Source of the DNA: Occultella kanbiaonis
GTDB lineage: Bacteria > Actinomycetota > Actinomycetes > Actinomycetales > Beutenbergiaceae
NCBI RefSeq assembly: GCF_009708215.1
Contig: NZ_CP046175.1
Location: 3,658,001 to 3,722,000 of the forward strand
Direction: 5' to 3'
Length of the DNA stretch: 64,000 bases
Shown one piece after another: positions 8,332 through 15,998 of the stretch. The position numbers and the translations under genes were made by a program. Position 1 is the first letter of the stretch; each line of letters begins with the position of its first letter. The notes under the pieces are model-generated. The model was given only the letters and a program-made list of their open reading frames with translations. It did not search any database and had not been told where the DNA came from.

Positions 8332-9245
8332 CCGCCCCGATCGCGACCGCACCGACACCGGCGACGAATCCGGCGGCGACCACCCTGGCACCGCTACGGT
8401 GGCGCGCGCTCGAGGCGAGCCACGCCCGGCGGGCCGATGACTACACGGCCGAGCACCGCCGTCGGCGGTCCCGTCACGAGGCACACCCGGTGCAGGACTT
8501 CCTGTTCACGTACTACCCGACCAAGCCGGCGCAGCTACGGCGCTGGCACCCCGGCGTCGGGGTGACGCTGCTGGACGCGCCGGAGCGGGCGGGCGCTCGC
8601 TGGTACACCCGCGGGCGGGTGCCGGATTCCGTCGTCGTCGATGTCGCGGCCTACCTCGAACAGCGCCGCGACACCGTGGTCTACGTCCACGACCTGCTCG
8701 GCGCGACGCGGTCCCGGCCCGGCCAGTTCGGCTGCTTCGGACTTCACGAGTGGGCCATGGTGTACCGCCAGGACCCCGCCCAGGTGCGCCACCGCAGCAC
8801 CCCGTTGCGACTGGGAGCCGGGGGCACGGATGCGGTGGTCGAGTCCCATCAGCTGCGGTGCACCCACTTCGACGCCTACCGGTTCTTCACGCCCGAGGCG
8901 GTCGGCCGCAATGCCGAGCCGCTCTCCCGCGCCGACCAGCCGGCCCGCGAGCAGCCGGCCTGTCTGCACGCCGGGATGGACGTGTTCAAATGGGCCACGA
9001 AACTCGGCCCGGTGGTGCCCGGTGCGCTGCTGCTGGACACGTTCGAGCTGGCGCGGGACATCCGCGAGCTGGACATGCGCGCCTCGCCGTACGACCTGAC
9101 CGGCTGGGGCTACGAACCGGTGCCGATCGAGACGGCGGCGGGCAAGGCGACGTACGTGGCGGCACAACGGGCGTTCGCGGAGCGTTCGGACGCGCTGCGG
9201 GTGCGCCTGCTCGAGGTGACGGGGGCCGTCCTGCACGGCGCGTGA
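8328..9245 (+). CDS. Uncharacterised actinobacterial protein of the group often labelled 3-methyladenine DNA glycosylase
   Basis: A 305-residue soluble protein. The conserved core starts LRWRALEASHARRADDYTAE and includes HPVQDFLFTYYPTKPAQLRRWHPG, GQFGCFGLHEWAMVY and QLRCTHFDAYRFFTPEA, all typical of a conserved actinobacterial family. That family is frequently named 3-methyladenine DNA glycosylase, though I see no motif that proves this activity. The many His, Cys and Trp residues suggest a metal or redox site. It is translationally coupled to the membrane protein upstream (ATGA overlap) and ends just before the two-copy intergenic repeat. Confidence 0.85.
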   Translation: MTAPIATAPTPATNPAATTLAPLRWRALEASHARRADDYTAEHRRRRSRHEAHPVQDFLFTYYPTKPAQLRRWHPGVGVTLLDAPERAGARWYTRGRVPDSVVVDVAAYLEQRRDTVVYVHDLLGATRSRPGQFGCFGLHEWAMVYRQDPAQVRHRSTPLRLGAGGTDAVVESHQLRCTHFDAYRFFTPEAVGRNAEPLSRADQPAREQPACLHAGMDVFKWATKLGPVVPGALLLDTFELARDIRELDMRASPYDLTGWGYEPVPIETAAGKATYVAAQRAFAERSDALRVRLLEVTGAVLHGA

Positions 9246-9258
9246 TCCACGCGCCGGC

Positions 9259-9321
9259 ACTCCCCTGACTGAAACGTCGATCGAGCCGCACGGGACCCGC
9301 ATCTCGCGTCAGTGGAACGCG
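9259..9321. repeat. Intergenic repeat, copy 1
   Basis: First of two imperfect direct copies, 63 bp long, sharing GAAACGTCGATCG, GACCCGCATCTCG and GTCAG-GGAACGCG blocks with copy 2 at a 73-bp period. Each copy begins with a CTGAC block and ends with its complement GTCAG, so the copies can fold alone or with each other. It lies between convergent genes. Confidence 0.8.
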
Positions 9322-9331
9322 CGCCTCTGCT

Positions 9332-9395
9332 ACTCCACTGACCCGAAACGTCGATCGCAGCCCACCCGACCCGCATCTCGGGTCAGGGGAACGCG
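9332..9395. repeat. Intergenic repeat, copy 2
   Basis: Second copy (64 bp). Its leading TCCACTGAC complements GTCAGTGGA at the end of copy 1, and its trailing GTCAGGGGA (9382-9390) complements TCCCCTGAC at the beginning of copy 1 (9261-9269). The compensating C/A and G/T differences keep both pairings intact. This could act as a bidirectional terminator between the convergent genes at 9245 and 9416. Confidence 0.8.
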
Positions 9396-9415
9396 GCTCG
9401 GTGGCATCCTCGCCG

Positions 9416-9961
9416 TCAGGCGCCGTAGCGCTCCCAGCTGACGATCTCCGAGATCGACTTGCGGCCGGACAGGCTGGGCGAGGCCTGCGCCTGGGTGGTG
9501 TCGGTGTAGCCGAGCCCGATCGCGGACCAGGGCTCGAGGTCGTCGGGGATGCCGAGGAGGTCACGGACCTGCTGCCGGCTCTCCGGGGTGCCGAACCACG
9601 CGGTCCCGCTGCCGATCCCGAGGGCTCCGGCGGCGAGCATGACACGCTCCTGGAGGCGGCCGTCGTCGTAGGCGACCGATCGGCTCTCGCCCTTGAGCGC
9701 GACCACGATCGAGGCGGCCACACCGGACAGGAAGGCGGTGAACGCGCCGGCCCCGGCGAGCGCGGCATTGATCTCGGGGTCGGTCACGACGACCAGATGC
9801 CAGGGCTGCGTGTTCTTCGCGCTGCCGGTCCAGCGGGCGACCTCGAGCAGCCGTTCGAGGTCGTCGCGGGCGATCGGGTCCGGGAGGAACCGGCGGGACT
9901 GGCGCAGGCTCCGCAGCGCGGCGAGGGTGGCTTCGGGCGACGGGGTCTCGTAGGTGCTCAC
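9416..9961 (-). CDS. Nitroreductase family protein
   Basis: A 181-residue FMN-dependent nitroreductase-fold protein. It shows the N-terminal R-S-x-R-x-F motif (LRQSRRFLPDPI), the TGSAKNTQPWHLVVV phosphate/FMN loop, and a C-terminal GIPDDLEPWSAIGLGY segment. Such enzymes reduce nitro compounds, quinones or flavins with NAD(P)H. The GTG at 9961 is chosen because AGGA lies eight bases before it; a TTG six codons upstream is possible. It converges with the gene ending at 9245 and is divergent from tag. Confidence 0.9.
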   Translation of the reverse strand: MSTYETPSPEATLAALRSLRQSRRFLPDPIARDDLERLLEVARWTGSAKNTQPWHLVVVTDPEINAALAGAGAFTAFLSGVAASIVVALKGESRSVAYDDGRLQERVMLAAGALGIGSGTAWFGTPESRQQVRDLLGIPDDLEPWSAIGLGYTDTTQAQASPSLSGRKSISEIVSWERYGA

Positions 9962-10020
9962 GGCACCATCCTGCGCCAAGGCAGGCGGCGATGTCCCAGG
10001 GCGCGTCTACGATCTCGCCC

Positions 10021-10581
10021 ATGGAGACGTTCCGCTGTTTCGGGACTGGCGATCCCCTCTACGAGGCCTACCACGACCACGAGTGGGGAGTGCCGCCGTC
10101 GAGCAGCCCTGATGAGAGCGAGCTGTTCGAGAGGATGAGCCTCGAGGCGTTCCAGTCCGGGCTCGCCTGGATCACGATCCTGCGCAAGCGGGAGGGGTTC
10201 CGGGCCGCGTTCGCCGGGTTCGATCCCGCCGTCGTCGCGGCGTTCGACGAGGACGACGTCGCCCGGCTGATGGCCGATGTCGGCATCGTGCGGAACCGGG
10301 CGAAGATCGACTCGACCATCGCGAACGCCCGTGCGCTGCTGGACCTGCACGAGCGCGGCGAGCGGCTGGCGGACGTGTTCGAGGCGCACCGGCCGCCAGC
10401 CCGGGAGCGGCGGGTGCCGGGGTTCGACCAGGTGCCGGCGAGCACCCCGGAGTCGAAGGCGTTGGCGAAGGAGCTCAAGCGGCGTGGCTTCCGCTTCGTC
10501 GGTCCCACCACCGCCTACGCGGCGATGCAGGCACTCGGGTACGTCGACGACCACCTCGAGGGGTGCATCAGCGCACGCTGA
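10021..10581 (+). CDS. tag: DNA-3-methyladenine glycosylase I
   Basis: A 186-residue HhH-family base-excision repair enzyme removing 3-methyladenine. METFRCFGTGDPLYEAYHDHEWG matches the start of E. coli Tag; Zn ligands are visible as the early Cys6 and His18 and the C-terminal H-x3-C in DDHLEGC. SGLAWITILRKREGF and RRGFRFVGPTTAYAAMQA are further hallmarks. I start at 10021 instead of the upstream codon at 9991 because the family begins here and TACGAT (10008-10013) sits 7 nt before the ATG, indicating a leaderless mRNA. Confidence 0.95.
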   Translation: METFRCFGTGDPLYEAYHDHEWGVPPSSSPDESELFERMSLEAFQSGLAWITILRKREGFRAAFAGFDPAVVAAFDEDDVARLMADVGIVRNRAKIDSTIANARALLDLHERGERLADVFEAHRPPARERRVPGFDQVPASTPESKALAKELKRRGFRFVGPTTAYAAMQALGYVDDHLEGCISAR

Positions 10582-10640
10582 GCCGCACGTGACCGGCGCA
10601 GGTTCACCCGTCGTTCACGTCGATGGCCGATAATCAGGGT

Positions 10641-10664
10641 ATGTCGTCCTGGACCCTGACTTGA
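10641..10664 (+). CDS. Candidate seven-codon leader ORF (MSSWTLT)
   Basis: ATG at 10641 follows a GATAAT hexamer (10629-10634) by 6 nt, the leaderless geometry of this window. The ORF encodes MSSWTLT and its TGA (10662-10664) overlaps a TTG (10661) in frame with the large synthetase gene and lies 2 bp before that gene's first ATG (10667). A coupled mini-cistron is plausible but unproven. Confidence 0.3.
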   Translation: MSSWTLT

Positions 10665-10666
10665 GC

Positions 10667-13600
10667 ATGCGCGCCGCCGATCTGGCGCCCGAACCACGGA
10701 CGCTGGTGGACATCTTCACCGACGTCGTGAGCAGGTACCCGGAGGCACCCGCGATCGACAACGGCGTCGAGATGCTCACCTACGCCGACCTCAACGAGGC
10801 CGCCGAGACGCTCGCTGCGGTCCTCGCGGACGCCGGTGTGGCGCGCGGGGACCGCGTGGGCGTGCGGATCACGTCCGGCACCACCGACCTGTACACGGCG
10901 ATCCTTGGGATCCTGTTCGCCGGGGCCGCCTACGTGCCGGTGGACGTCGACGATCCGGAGGAACGCGCCCGGACCGTCTTCGGCGAGGCTGCCGTGGCGG
11001 CCGTGCTCGGCGACGATCTGGTCGTCACGTCGCACCGGCAGGACGAAAGCACCGTTGACGCCGACGGTAGCGCCGGGACCGCCGGCAGCATCGATACCGG
11101 CGGTCCGAGCCTGACCGACGACGCCTGGATCATCTTCACGTCCGGATCCACCGGCACCCCGAAGGGCGTGGCCGTCTCACACCGCAGCGCCGCAGCCTTC
11201 GTGGACGCCGAGGCGGAACTGTTCCTGCAGTCCGACCCGCTTCGACTGGGCGACCGGGTCATGGCCGGGCTGTCCGTCGCCTTCGACGCCTCCTGCGAGG
11301 AGATGTGGCTCGCCTGGCGGTACGGCGCCTGCCTGGTGCCCGCGCCCCGGTCCCTGGTCCGCAGCGGCATGGACCTCGGCCCCTGGCTGGTGGCGAACCG
11401 GATCACGGTCGTGTCCACCGTGCCCACATTGGTCTCACTGTGGCCGCCGCAGGCTCTCGACGACGTCCGCCTGCTCATCGTCGGCGGCGAGGCCTGCCCG
11501 CCGGAGCTCGGGGCCCGGTACGCGAGCGCCACCCGCGAGGTGTGGAACACCTATGGCCCCACGGAGGCGACCGTGGTCTCCTGTGCTGCGCGGCTCACCG
11601 GCGAGCCGCCGGTCCGGATCGGGCTGCCGCTGGCGGGCTGGGACCTCGCCGTGGTCGACGACCAGGGGATGCCGGTGCCACCGGGCGGCACCGGGGAGCT
11701 GATCATCGGTGGGGTCGGCCTGGCCCGCTACCTCGACCCGGCCAAGGATGCGGAGAAGTACGCCCCGATGCCCTCCCTCGGGTGGGACCGGGCCTACCGC
11801 AGCGGTGACCTGGTCCGCTACGAGGAGGCGGGCCTGCTGTTCGCGGGCCGCATCGACGACCAGATCAAACTCGGCGGTCGGCGCATCGAGCTCGGCGAGA
11901 TCGACTCCGCGCTGATGGACCTGCCCGGGGTGAACGGCGCCGCGGCCGCCGTGCGCAAGACGTCCTCCGGGAACCAGTTGCTCGTCGGCTACCTCACCGT
12001 CGACCCCGGGTTCGACGCCACGGCGGCCGTGGCCCGGCTCCGCGAGAGCATGCCCGCGGCGCTGGTGCCGCGGCTCGCCCCGGTGGACACCCTGCCCACC
12101 CGCACCTCCGGCAAGATCGACCGGGACGCCCTGCCGTGGCCGGTGCCCACCGCGGCGTCGACGGCGACCCGACCGTCGCCCCTGACCGGCACCGCCGCGT
12201 GGGTCGCCGAGCTGTGGGCGGACATCCTCGCCGTCGACGCCGCCGGGCCGGCCGACGACTTCTTCGACCTCGGTGGCGCCAGCCTCACCGCCGCGCAACT
12301 CGTCGCGCGGCTGCGCGAGCGGTACCCCGAGGCGACTGTCGCGGACGTCTACGAGCAGCCGACGATCGCCTCGCTGGCCGCGTACCTGGACGCCCTCGCC
12401 GCACCCACCGGGCGCACGAACGAACCGGTGCACCCGGTCCCGCTGAAGACCCAGATCGGTCAGGTGTTCGCCACGTTCGCCCTGCGCACCCTCGGCGGGA
12501 TGCGCTGGCTCACCTGGATATCCGCCGCGAACAACCTCGCCGCGGCCGCCCTCGATCTGGCGTGGCTGCCGACGCTGTCCTGGTGGTGGGTACTGGCCGG
12601 CTGGTTGCTGTTCCTGACCCCGCCCGGACGGGTCCTGCTCACCGCCGCGCTCGCCCGGATCATCCTGCGTGGAGTGACGCCGGGCACCCATCCCCGCGGC
12701 GGCAAGGTGCACCTGCGGCTCTGGCTCGCCGAACGGGTGGCCGAGGAGATCGGCGTGCTCAACCTCTCCGGCGCCCCGCTGATGACCTGGTACGCCCGGA
12801 CCCTCGGCGCCACGGTCGAACGTGGGGTTGACCTGCACACCATCCCCCCGATCACCGGGATGCTCACGCTCCGCACGGAGGCCTCGGTCGAGGCCGAGGT
12901 GGACCTGAACGGGTACTGGCTGGATGGGCACACCCTGTACGTCGGCCGGATCGAGGTCGGGCCGAGGGCCAGGATCGGTGCCCGCAGCATGGTCCTGCCC
13001 GGGTCCGTGGTCGGTGCCGGCGCGGAGATCGGCGCGGGTTCGCTCGTCTCCGGCGAGGTCCCCGCCGGCGAGGAGTGGTCCGGCTCCCCCGCCACCCGCC
13101 GCCGCAAGGCTCGCGGGCCGTGGGAGGACCAGCAGCCCCCTCGGCACCGCGGCTGGCAGTTCGCGTACGGGCTCACCGCGGTCCTACTCTCCGCGATGCC
13201 CGTGCTCGCCGTCGGTGCCGCGATCGCGGTCATCGCGCCGGCCGTGCGGGGTTCGCAGTCCCTCGGCGAGGCCGCGCTCGGAGCGCTCGCGTGGCTGCCG
13301 CCGGCCACAGTCGTCGGCGGGTTCGCGCTGGCGTTGCTGGTGCTGGTCACCGTTCGGGCGTTCTCGATCCGGCTGCAGCCGGGGCCGCACCCGGTCCACG
13401 GCCGGATCGCCTGGCAGGTCTGGAGCACGCTGCGCGTCTTGGACGAGGCCCGCACCTGGCTGTTCCCGCTGTACGCGAGCTGGCTCACGCCCACCTGGCT
13501 GCGGCTGCTCGGCGCACGCATCGGCAAGGACGTCGAGGCCTCCACGGTGCTGCTGGTCCCCTCGCTGACCACCGTGGCCGACGGCGCGTTCCTCGCCGAC

Positions 13601-14569
13601 GACACGCTGCTCGGCGGTTACGAGCTCGGCGGGGGCTGGCTGCGCGCGGAACACGTGAAGATCGGCAAGCGCGCGTTCGTCGGTAACTCCGGGATGACGG
13701 CGCCCGGCCGGAAGGTCCCCAAGCGCGGTCTGGTCGCGGTGCTGTCCGCCGCGCCACGGCGCACCAAGGCCAAGTCCGGCACGTCCTGGTTGGGCAGCCC
13801 GCCCACCAGGCTGCGTCGCTCCGCGGCCGAGGGTGGCGAGGAACGCACCTACGCCCCGCCGACGCGGCTGCGCGTGGCCCGTGCCCTGGTGGAGGCGTGC
13901 CGGGTGATCCCGGTGATGGTGGCGGCCGCGATCGGGCTCGGTGTGGTGGTCGCCGTGCAGGCCCTCGCGATGGTCGCGTGGTGGCTGCCGGTGCTCACGA
14001 CCGGGCTGGTGCTGATCGTCGGCGGCGCTGTGGCGGCCGGCGTCACCGTGGGCGCCAAGTGGCTCCTGATCGGAAAGGTACGGGTCGGCGACCACCCGCT
14101 GTGGAGCACGTTCGTGTGGCGCAACGAGCTCGCCGACACGTTCACCGAGGTGGTCGCGGCGCCCTGGTTCGCCCGCGCGACGCTCGGCACGCCGGTGCTG
14201 AACGTGTGGCTGCGCCTGCTCGGGGCGAAGGTGGGCCGCGGCGTCTGGTGTGAGAGCTACTGGCTGCCCGAGATGGACCTGGTCGAGCTCCGTGACGGGG
14301 TCACCGTGAACCCCGGCTGCGTGGTGCAGACCCACCTGTTCCACGACCGGGTGCTCTCCCTCGAACAGGTCACGCTCAGGGTGGGCGCCACGCTCGGCAC
14401 CCACAGCGTGATCCTGCCGTCGGCGACGCTCGGCCGGCACGCTACCGTGGGACCGATGTCTTTGGTGATGCGCGGCGAGTCGGTGCCGGACAAGACCCGC
14501 TGGATCGGCAACCCGATCGGACCGTGGGTCGACGATGACGCGGACGAACCCGTGCCGTCGGCCCGATGA
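10667..14569 (+). CDS. Pls/PosA-family non-ribosomal peptide synthetase-like protein
   Basis: About 1,300 residues with the unusual single-module architecture of epsilon-poly-L-lysine synthetase. An adenylation domain (A3 IIFTSGSTGTPKGVA near 157, A5 NTYGPTEAT, A8 GRIDDQIKLGGRRIELGEID near 393) is followed by a thiolation domain with the carrier serine in LGGASL near 540. Then come three paired hydrophobic segments alternating with hexapeptide-repeat/acyltransferase-like blocks to the C-terminus. FDASCEEMW keeps the Asp that holds the substrate amino group, so an amino-acid substrate is likely. There is no condensation or thioesterase domain. The start could be TTG at 10661 or ATG at 10667. 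The stop overlaps the M1 peptidase start (ATGA). Confidence 0.93.
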   Translation: MRAADLAPEPRTLVDIFTDVVSRYPEAPAIDNGVEMLTYADLNEAAETLAAVLADAGVARGDRVGVRITSGTTDLYTAILGILFAGAAYVPVDVDDPEERARTVFGEAAVAAVLGDDLVVTSHRQDESTVDADGSAGTAGSIDTGGPSLTDDAWIIFTSGSTGTPKGVAVSHRSAAAFVDAEAELFLQSDPLRLGDRVMAGLSVAFDASCEEMWLAWRYGACLVPAPRSLVRSGMDLGPWLVANRITVVSTVPTLVSLWPPQALDDVRLLIVGGEACPPELGARYASATREVWNTYGPTEATVVSCAARLTGEPPVRIGLPLAGWDLAVVDDQGMPVPPGGTGELIIGGVGLARYLDPAKDAEKYAPMPSLGWDRAYRSGDLVRYEEAGLLFAGRIDDQIKLGGRRIELGEIDSALMDLPGVNGAAAAVRKTSSGNQLLVGYLTVDPGFDATAAVARLRESMPAALVPRLAPVDTLPTRTSGKIDRDALPWPVPTAASTATRPSPLTGTAAWVAELWADILAVDAAGPADDFFDLGGASLTAAQLVARLRERYPEATVADVYEQPTIASLAAYLDALAAPTGRTNEPVHPVPLKTQIGQVFATFALRTLGGMRWLTWISAANNLAAAALDLAWLPTLSWWWVLAGWLLFLTPPGRVLLTAALARIILRGVTPGTHPRGGKVHLRLWLAERVAEEIGVLNLSGAPLMTWYARTLGATVERGVDLHTIPPITGMLTLRTEASVEAEVDLNGYWLDGHTLYVGRIEVGPRARIGARSMVLPGSVVGAGAEIGAGSLVSGEVPAGEEWSGSPATRRRKARGPWEDQQPPRHRGWQFAYGLTAVLLSAMPVLAVGAAIAVIAPAVRGSQSLGEAALGALAWLPPATVVGGFALALLVLVTVRAFSIRLQPGPHPVHGRIAWQVWSTLRVLDEARTWLFPLYASWLTPTWLRLLGARIGKDVEASTVLLVPSLTTVADGAFLADDTLLGGYELGGGWLRAEHVKIGKRAFVGNSGMTAPGRKVPKRGLVAVLSAAPRRTKAKSGTSWLGSPPTRLRRSAAEGGEERTYAPPTRLRVARALVEACRVIPVMVAAAIGLGVVVAVQALAMVAWWLPVLTTGLVLIVGGAVAAGVTVGAKWLLIGKVRVGDHPLWSTFVWRNELADTFTEVVAAPWFARATLGTPVLNVWLRLLGAKVGRGVWCESYWLPEMDLVELRDGVTVNPGCVVQTHLFHDRVLSLEQVTLRVGATLGTHSVILPSATLGRHATVGPMSLVMRGESVPDKTRWIGNPIGPWVDDDADEPVPSAR

Positions 14570-15897
14570 GCGCGCCGGCAGGGGCCGACCGCTACGTCCC
14601 GGGCCACGGCGACACCTCCTACTCGGTGCACCGGTACGAGCTGGAGATCGACTACCGCCCGGGCGTGCACCAGCTCACCGGCACAGCGGCCATCAGTGCC
14701 GTCGCCGAGACGGACCTGACCAGGTTCGCGCTCGACCTGCACGCCCTGCGGGTCACGAAGGTCCGCCTGGACGGGGCGAACGCGAAGTACTCACACCGGT
14801 CCGGCCGGCTCGTCATCAAGCCGCGCGAGCAGATCACGGCGGGCGCCGCCTTCACGGTGACCGTGCACTACGACGGCCCACCGGAGACCGTGCCCGGCAT
14901 CGACGGCGAGGCCGGCTTCGAGGAGCTCGAGGACGGGGCGATCGTCGCCTCCCAGCCGCACGGCGCGCCGTCGTGGTTCCCCTGCAACGACCGGCCCTCG
15001 GACAAGGCGAGCTACGCGATCGCGGTGACCGTTCCGAACGAGTATCTGGTGGTCGCCAACGGCGCGTTCACCGGCAGCCGGCGCCGCTCCAGCCGCACCA
15101 CCTGGACGTTCGACCAGCCCGAGCCCATGGCGACGTATCTGGCGACCGTGCAGATCGGGCGGTACACGATCGCCGACGACGGCGGGTCCCCGGCTCTGCG
15201 GGTGGCGCAACCCGCCGGGTCGAACGGCAAGGTCAGGGCGACCTTCGGTCGCCAGCGCGAGATGATGACGCTGTTCGAGAGGCTCTACGGCCCGTACCCG
15301 TTCGCAAGCGGCTACGCCGTGGTGGTCACCCCGGACGACCTGGAGATCCCGCTCGAAGCGCAGGGCCTGTCGATCTTCGGAGCGAACCACCTGAGCACCG
15401 ACTGGGAGACCCAGCGGCTCGTCGCCCACGAGATGTCGCACCAGTGGTTCGGGAACAGCCTCACGCTGCGGCACTGGAGCGACATCTGGCTGCACGAGGG
15501 CTTCGCCTGCTACAGCGAGTGGCTGTGGTCGGAGGCCGGTGGCGGCCCGAGCGCCGGCGAGCATGCAGCCCGGCAGGCCAAGCGGCTGGCCGCCCTTGAC
15601 CAGGACGTGGTGCTCGCCGACCCGGGCCCGGAACTGATGTTCGACGACCGGATCTACAAGCGCGGCGCGCTCGCCCTGCATGCGCTGCGGCTGCGGATCG
15701 GCGACGAACAGTTCTTCGGCCTGCTGCACGCCTGGGCCACCACCCACCGGCACGGCGGCGTGACCACGCAGATGTTCACGGACCTCGCCCAGGAGCGCGC
15801 CGGGGTGGACCTGGCGGAGTTCTTCACGTCCTGGCTCTGGAGCAAGCCGCTGCCACCGCTGGACCCGGCCGCCGGACGGCGACGCAAGGGCGCCTGA
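14566..15897 (+). CDS. M1-family zinc metallopeptidase
   Basis: A 443-residue gluzincin. The zinc site is H288-E289-M-S-H292 followed 18 residues later by E311 (LHEGFACYSEW). The GAMEN substrate-anchoring motif of classical aminopeptidase N is replaced by EAQGL, still carrying a Glu. No signal peptide is visible, and the usual C-terminal superhelical domain is absent, so it is a short cytoplasmic-type member. Translational coupling to the Pls-like synthetase suggests it trims or degrades that enzyme's product or clears inhibitory peptide; poly-lysine producers are known to carry Zn-dependent product-degrading peptidases. Confidence 0.93.
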   Translation: MSAPAGADRYVPGHGDTSYSVHRYELEIDYRPGVHQLTGTAAISAVAETDLTRFALDLHALRVTKVRLDGANAKYSHRSGRLVIKPREQITAGAAFTVTVHYDGPPETVPGIDGEAGFEELEDGAIVASQPHGAPSWFPCNDRPSDKASYAIAVTVPNEYLVVANGAFTGSRRRSSRTTWTFDQPEPMATYLATVQIGRYTIADDGGSPALRVAQPAGSNGKVRATFGRQREMMTLFERLYGPYPFASGYAVVVTPDDLEIPLEAQGLSIFGANHLSTDWETQRLVAHEMSHQWFGNSLTLRHWSDIWLHEGFACYSEWLWSEAGGGPSAGEHAARQAKRLAALDQDVVLADPGPELMFDDRIYKRGALALHALRLRIGDEQFFGLLHAWATTHRHGGVTTQMFTDLAQERAGVDLAEFFTSWLWSKPLPPLDPAAGRRRKGA

Positions 15898-15998
15898 CGC
15901 GCGCCTGCGTACCACGCTCGCTCGATGACGGCGTAGTGGCCCGGCTCGGACCGCTACGATGCCAACTTCGGTGACTATGGGGCCACGAGGGGCGGCAG

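Noticed and set aside
9259-9395. Two direct repeats considered as a minimal CRISPR array
   Set aside because: Only two imperfect copies separated by about 10 bp, with no cas genes and with inverted ends unlike CRISPR repeats.
11435-13147. 570-residue minus-strand frame inside the Pls-like gene
   Set aside because: Antisense to a gene with clear adenylation motifs; no recognisable domain and Gly/Arg/Asp-biased composition.
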